Part shown: in pieces, positions 16,051 through 18,439 of the stretch | How the letters are laid out: each line of letters starts with the position of its first letter | How positions within the stretch are numbered: the first letter of the stretch is position 1 | DNA from: JAYZQT01 sp964412235 | GTDB lineage: Bacteria; Pseudomonadota; Alphaproteobacteria; MPNO01; UBA830 | Direction: 5' to 3' | Assembly: GCA_964412235.1 (NCBI GenBank) | Contig: CAYPNT010000060.1 | Location: forward strand, 1-18,439 | DNA length: 18,439 nucleotides | Notes under the pieces: model-generated | What the model was told of the DNA's origin: nothing | Seen by the model: only the letters and a program-made list of their open reading frames with translations | The model's database searches: none | Made by a program: the position numbers and the translations under genes

Positions 16051-17088
16051 TTACAGTGATACTTCGGCATAGGCACTCTCAGAAATTTTATCCCAGAGGT
16101 CTTCTACCCAGTTCTTTTCAATATTGCGAACTATGAAAACCAGTTTTGTTGCGTCGCTTGTCTGAGGCCAATGATCTAATCTCGTCACGGGGTGAATAAC
16201 ATGCTGCACACCGTGCACCAGCGCAGGCTTTTTGGGGTCGTCCTTGAGTTTAACTAGCCCTTTTAACCTGAGCAATTCTTCTCCTTTTTGATCGGCGAGC
16301 ATTTGCATGAAGCCACTTAAGGCACCTCTACTTACAGGCGACGTACGTGTGATTACAAAGGTCGAAATATCAGCACTGTGCCGATCGTTTTCCAATCTGT
16401 TGCTCTGAGATAACGGAGCGGATTTTGATAACCATTCTAACGCATCTGTGCCATCGTCGTCAGGATCGTAGGCACCTCCAGAAAACAAAAGGCTCGGCGG
16501 TATAGACCCGTGTCGACAAATCGTTCTTCGCGCCGTTGGGTTGAGTTTTTGTAGCTCCTCAGTCACAGTTTTTAGAATGCATGGGTCTTCCACAAGATCC
16601 GTTTTCGTCAACAACAGGCCGTCGGCGACCGCTACTTGCTTTACCGCTTCGGGATAGTCATGCAACGTTGCCATTCCATTTACGACGTCGACGACCGTGA
16701 CGATGCGCGCCAACCTGTAGGAACGAAAAATTATGGGTTCTTGCATTATCGTGTGGATTATTGGCGCTGGGTCTGCCAGGCCAGTCGTTTCTATCACAAC
16801 ACGTTGAAAAGGGCGGAGCGTTCCGGCGGCGCGGCGATTGGAGAGATCAGTTAATGTTGAAATCAAATCACCGCGAATGGTACAGCAGATGCAGCCACAG
16901 GACAGATCAATAATAGTCTCCTCACTCGCCTCAAGCAGGGTGTGATCGATACCGACTTCACCGAATTCGTTGACTATGATAGCCGTATCGACAAAGTTTG
17001 GGTCGCGGACCAACCTAGATAATACTGTTGTCTTTCCGCTGCCCAGAAAACCGGTAAGAATGGTAACAGGTGTCAAGTGGCTGTTCAT
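16051..17088 (-). CDS. CobW/COG0523-family GTP-binding metal chaperone-like protein
   Basis: A 345-residue G3E GTPase of the COG0523 family. It has the Walker A motif GFLGSGKT (13-20), the metal-binding CxCC set (C66, C68, C69 in GCICCTIRGD), the ETTGLADPAPI region and a TKTD (161-164) in the place of the usual NKxD base-recognition motif. A CobW C-terminal domain follows. Family members deliver or insert metals (Zn, Co, Fe), and some activate nitrile hydratase. The ATG at 17088 is used; a TTG one codon earlier is possible, and no strong ribosome site is visible. It sits 22 bp after the CMD-like gene and 54 bp before the extradiol dioxygenase. Service to one of the metalloenzymes here (Fe dioxygenase, molybdenum hydroxylase or a zinc enzyme) is plausible. 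No cobalamin or nitrile hydratase genes are in the window. Confidence 0.88.
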   Translation of the reverse strand: MNSHLTPVTILTGFLGSGKTTVLSRLVRDPNFVDTAIIVNEFGEVGIDHTLLEASEETIIDLSCGCICCTIRGDLISTLTDLSNRRAAGTLRPFQRVVIETTGLADPAPIIHTIMQEPIIFRSYRLARIVTVVDVVNGMATLHDYPEAVKQVAVADGLLLTKTDLVEDPCILKTVTEELQKLNPTARRTICRHGSIPPSLLFSGGAYDPDDDGTDALEWLSKSAPLSQSNRLENDRHSADISTFVITRTSPVSRGALSGFMQMLADQKGEELLRLKGLVKLKDDPKKPALVHGVQHVIHPVTRLDHWPQTSDATKLVFIVRNIEKNWVEDLWDKISESAYAEVSL

Positions 17089-17110
17089 CAATCAGTAAAT
17101 AAGTTGGCCG

Positions 17111-17653
17111 CTAGTCCAGTCGAGCGGGCGCATCGTCTGGTGGTGTGGCGTCAATGGCGTTCGCCGTCGTCGCGACCATACCAAAAAACCCAATGACGCT
17201 TACCAAAGAAACCAAGTCATTCTCACCAAAAAGCTGCTCCGCGTCTTTATAAGTTGTCTCGGAGATGTGGTGATCCCGAACAAGTTGGGTGGCCAGTTTA
17301 TATGCCATATTTTCACGGGGCTCAGTTAACTCGGGGTCGCGGCGTGCGTTAATAGCATCAATTTCCTCTTGATCTACGCCTGCAGCAAGTGACGCCCGCA
17401 CTTGAACGGCCCAGGGGTAGTGTGCGTCCCAGTGTCTTATAACGGTTAGGACGGCAATCTGCCGCTCTCGCCCACTGAGACCCGAAGCCCGGAACCAATT
17501 GCCGACATCCTGGCACAATCGCATGAGAGTTGGGTGCCTGATATAGGCCCAGTAGGGTCCTGCCCTCGGCCCACCCTCTTCGCCAATTTGATCGTACAAC
17601 GACCTTTGGTCCTCATTCATTTCCTCGCGTGTCAGAATTTTGATTCGTGTCAT
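17111..17653 (-). CDS. Carboxymuconolactone decarboxylase (CMD)-family protein
   Basis: A 180-residue all-helical protein of the CMD/AhpD-like superfamily, recognised by the GGPRAGPYWAYIRHPTL region and LSGRERQIAVLTVIRHWDAHYPWAVQ. The peroxidase-type CxxC is absent (RHWDAHYPW stands in its place), so AhpD-like disulfide chemistry is unlikely. Members of this cysteine-free branch often sit in catabolic operons, and their reactions are mostly unassigned; decarboxylation of a lactone is only one option. Start ATG at 17653 has GGAGA about 8 bases upstream. It lies 15 bp after the LLM oxidoreductase stop and 22 bp before the GTPase gene, firmly inside the operon. Confidence 0.85.
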   Translation of the reverse strand: MTRIKILTREEMNEDQRSLYDQIGEEGGPRAGPYWAYIRHPTLMRLCQDVGNWFRASGLSGRERQIAVLTVIRHWDAHYPWAVQVRASLAAGVDQEEIDAINARRDPELTEPRENMAYKLATQLVRDHHISETTYKDAEQLFGENDLVSLVSVIGFFGMVATTANAIDATPPDDAPARLD

Positions 17654-17668
17654 ATCACAGTCTCCATT

Positions 17669-18439
17669 TTATTCGGCGGCGTCTGCTTTCAGTCGAAGCA
17701 TAGGCAGAACTTCTTCAGACACGCGGGTTATGGTTGTCATCGTTTGGTCATGAGTTAAACCAGCATATCGGGCTATGAAAGATATCTCGGTAAATCCTAG
17801 GTCTAGATATTTCTGAATTCGTTCCGCCGCTTGTTGTGGGGTGCATATGAGTGTCCGCCGCTGAAAAACATCTCTCCAATCGTCATTCTCACACATCTGC
17901 AACAGGATCGATGTATCGCCTTCATAATCTGTATCCCATTGGTCGCCACGCAGCACTTTCCCATAGGCACCAGCGTGTTCCTGAAGTGCTCCCTTCGCCT
18001 CTTTTATGGCTTGTTCTTCGGTATCGGCCAAATGGGTCATGAACGCTACCATGGCTTTTCGGTCGGAAGTTTTGTGACCTGATTTCTCCCAACTGTCACA
18101 ATACCAACCGAACTTTTCTTCAAGAGAGGTTGCACTCATAGGATAGTGGTTCATCATTAAGTGATAGCCGTGCGAGGCGGCATTCACGAAACTGTCTTTG
18201 GTATGCGACGCAGCATTCCATATTGGCAGACCTCCATTAACAGCTTGTGGCCATGGTTGTAATTTATCAAAGGCGAAGAACGTGCCACGGTGTGAAAAGG
18301 GTTCACCAAGCCAAAATTTCTGACATATAGCCAGCCCCTCGGCAATTCGCGCAGGCACCTCAGAGGGGTCTACGTGAAAGGCATTGAATTCATGGGGAAC
18401 GAAACCCTTAGCAACTCCCATATCGACCCGCCCGTTAGA
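17669..18439 (-). CDS. LLM-class (luciferase-like) flavin-dependent oxidoreductase, 5' end outside window
   Basis: The last 256 residues of a luciferase-like monooxygenase. The reading frame stays open to the right edge (SNGRVDMGVAKGF), and this is the family's internal SxGRxxxGVGxG flavin-site motif, so the true start lies outside. An internal ATG at 18421 is not the start. Later landmarks are GLPIWNAASHTKDS (typical PIWxAA/G pattern) and the C-terminal QAAERIQKYLDLGFTEISF region. Such enzymes use FMNH2 (or F420 in some lineages) to oxidise or hydroxylate small organics, often heterocycles, sulfonates or ketones. It is the first visible gene of the minus-strand operon, 15 bp upstream of the CMD-like gene. 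The substrate is not readable, and no flavin reductase is seen here. Confidence 0.85.
   Translation of the reverse strand, partial: SNGRVDMGVAKGFVPHEFNAFHVDPSEVPARIAEGLAICQKFWLGEPFSHRGTFFAFDKLQPWPQAVNGGLPIWNAASHTKDSFVNAASHGYHLMMNHYPMSATSLEEKFGWYCDSWEKSGHKTSDRKAMVAFMTHLADTEEQAIKEAKGALQEHAGAYGKVLRGDQWDTDYEGDTSILLQMCENDDWRDVFQRRTLICTPQQAAERIQKYLDLGFTEISFIARYAGLTHDQTMTTITRVSEEVLPMLRLKADAAE

Noticed and set aside
16051..17088. Cobalamin biosynthesis or nitrile hydratase activator role for the GTPase
   Set aside because: Neither cobalamin genes nor nitrile hydratase subunits are in the window; only the family assignment is supported.

Overview
The window looks like an accessory catabolic region from a Gram-negative heterotroph, most likely an uncultured, possibly marine, alphaproteobacterium. 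I base this on protein style, intermediate base composition (near 50% G+C by eye) and dense operons with Shine-Dalgarno starts; the lineage is inference only. I see no rRNA, tRNA, CRISPR array, insertion sequence, transporter or transcription factor. Almost all the DNA is coding, and nearly every gene belongs to a family used to activate, hydroxylate, cleave or hydrolyse organic acids and aromatic or heterocyclic compounds.

Layout, left to right. (A) 1-1792, minus: the N-terminus of a quinone-oxidoreductase-type MDR protein, preceded by a 4-hydroxybutyryl-CoA dehydratase/HpaB-family protein. (B) 1793-1958: a divergent control region with promoter-like elements on both strands and a 15-bp dyad. 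(C) 1959-4427, plus: an MBL-fold hydrolase and an acyl-CoA ligase. (D) 4432-6069, minus: a second, unrelated-subgroup acyl-CoA ligase convergent with the first. Only 4 bp separate the two, and a palindrome covers both stop codons. (E) 6203-9776, plus: an amidase-signature hydrolase, a divergent BKACE-type (DUF849) protein and a homogentisate-dioxygenase-like double cupin. (F) 9904-11103, minus: an acyl-CoA-dehydrogenase-fold flavin monooxygenase-like protein. (G) 11328-18439, minus: a compact seven-gene operon. In transcription order it encodes an LLM flavin oxidoreductase (5' end outside), a carboxymuconolactone-decarboxylase-like protein, a COG0523 metal GTPase, a two-domain extradiol (VOC) dioxygenase, and the FAD, 2Fe-2S and molybdopterin subunits of a xanthine-dehydrogenase-family hydroxylase. 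The three hydroxylase genes are joined by two ATGA overlaps.

How they may work together (inference): the molybdenum hydroxylase and flavin monooxygenases would add hydroxyl groups to a ring. The VOC dioxygenase and/or the cupin dioxygenase would open it. The amidase and MBL hydrolase would cut an amide, ester or lactone. The CoA ligases would activate the resulting acids. The BKACE protein would split a beta-keto acid with acetyl-CoA, and the dehydratase-like protein would act on a hydroxyacyl- or enoyl-CoA. The COG0523 GTPase may supply a metal. Amide hydrolysis beside a molybdenum hydroxylase makes an N-heterocyclic or amide-bearing aromatic a reasonable guess, but nothing in the sequence fixes the substrate. 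The strongest anomalies are three enzymes whose key residues differ from the family pattern: the dehydratase-like protein (cluster-ligand spacing), the BKACE protein (HxH to HxD) and the second CoA ligase (Gly to Gln in the P-loop motif).
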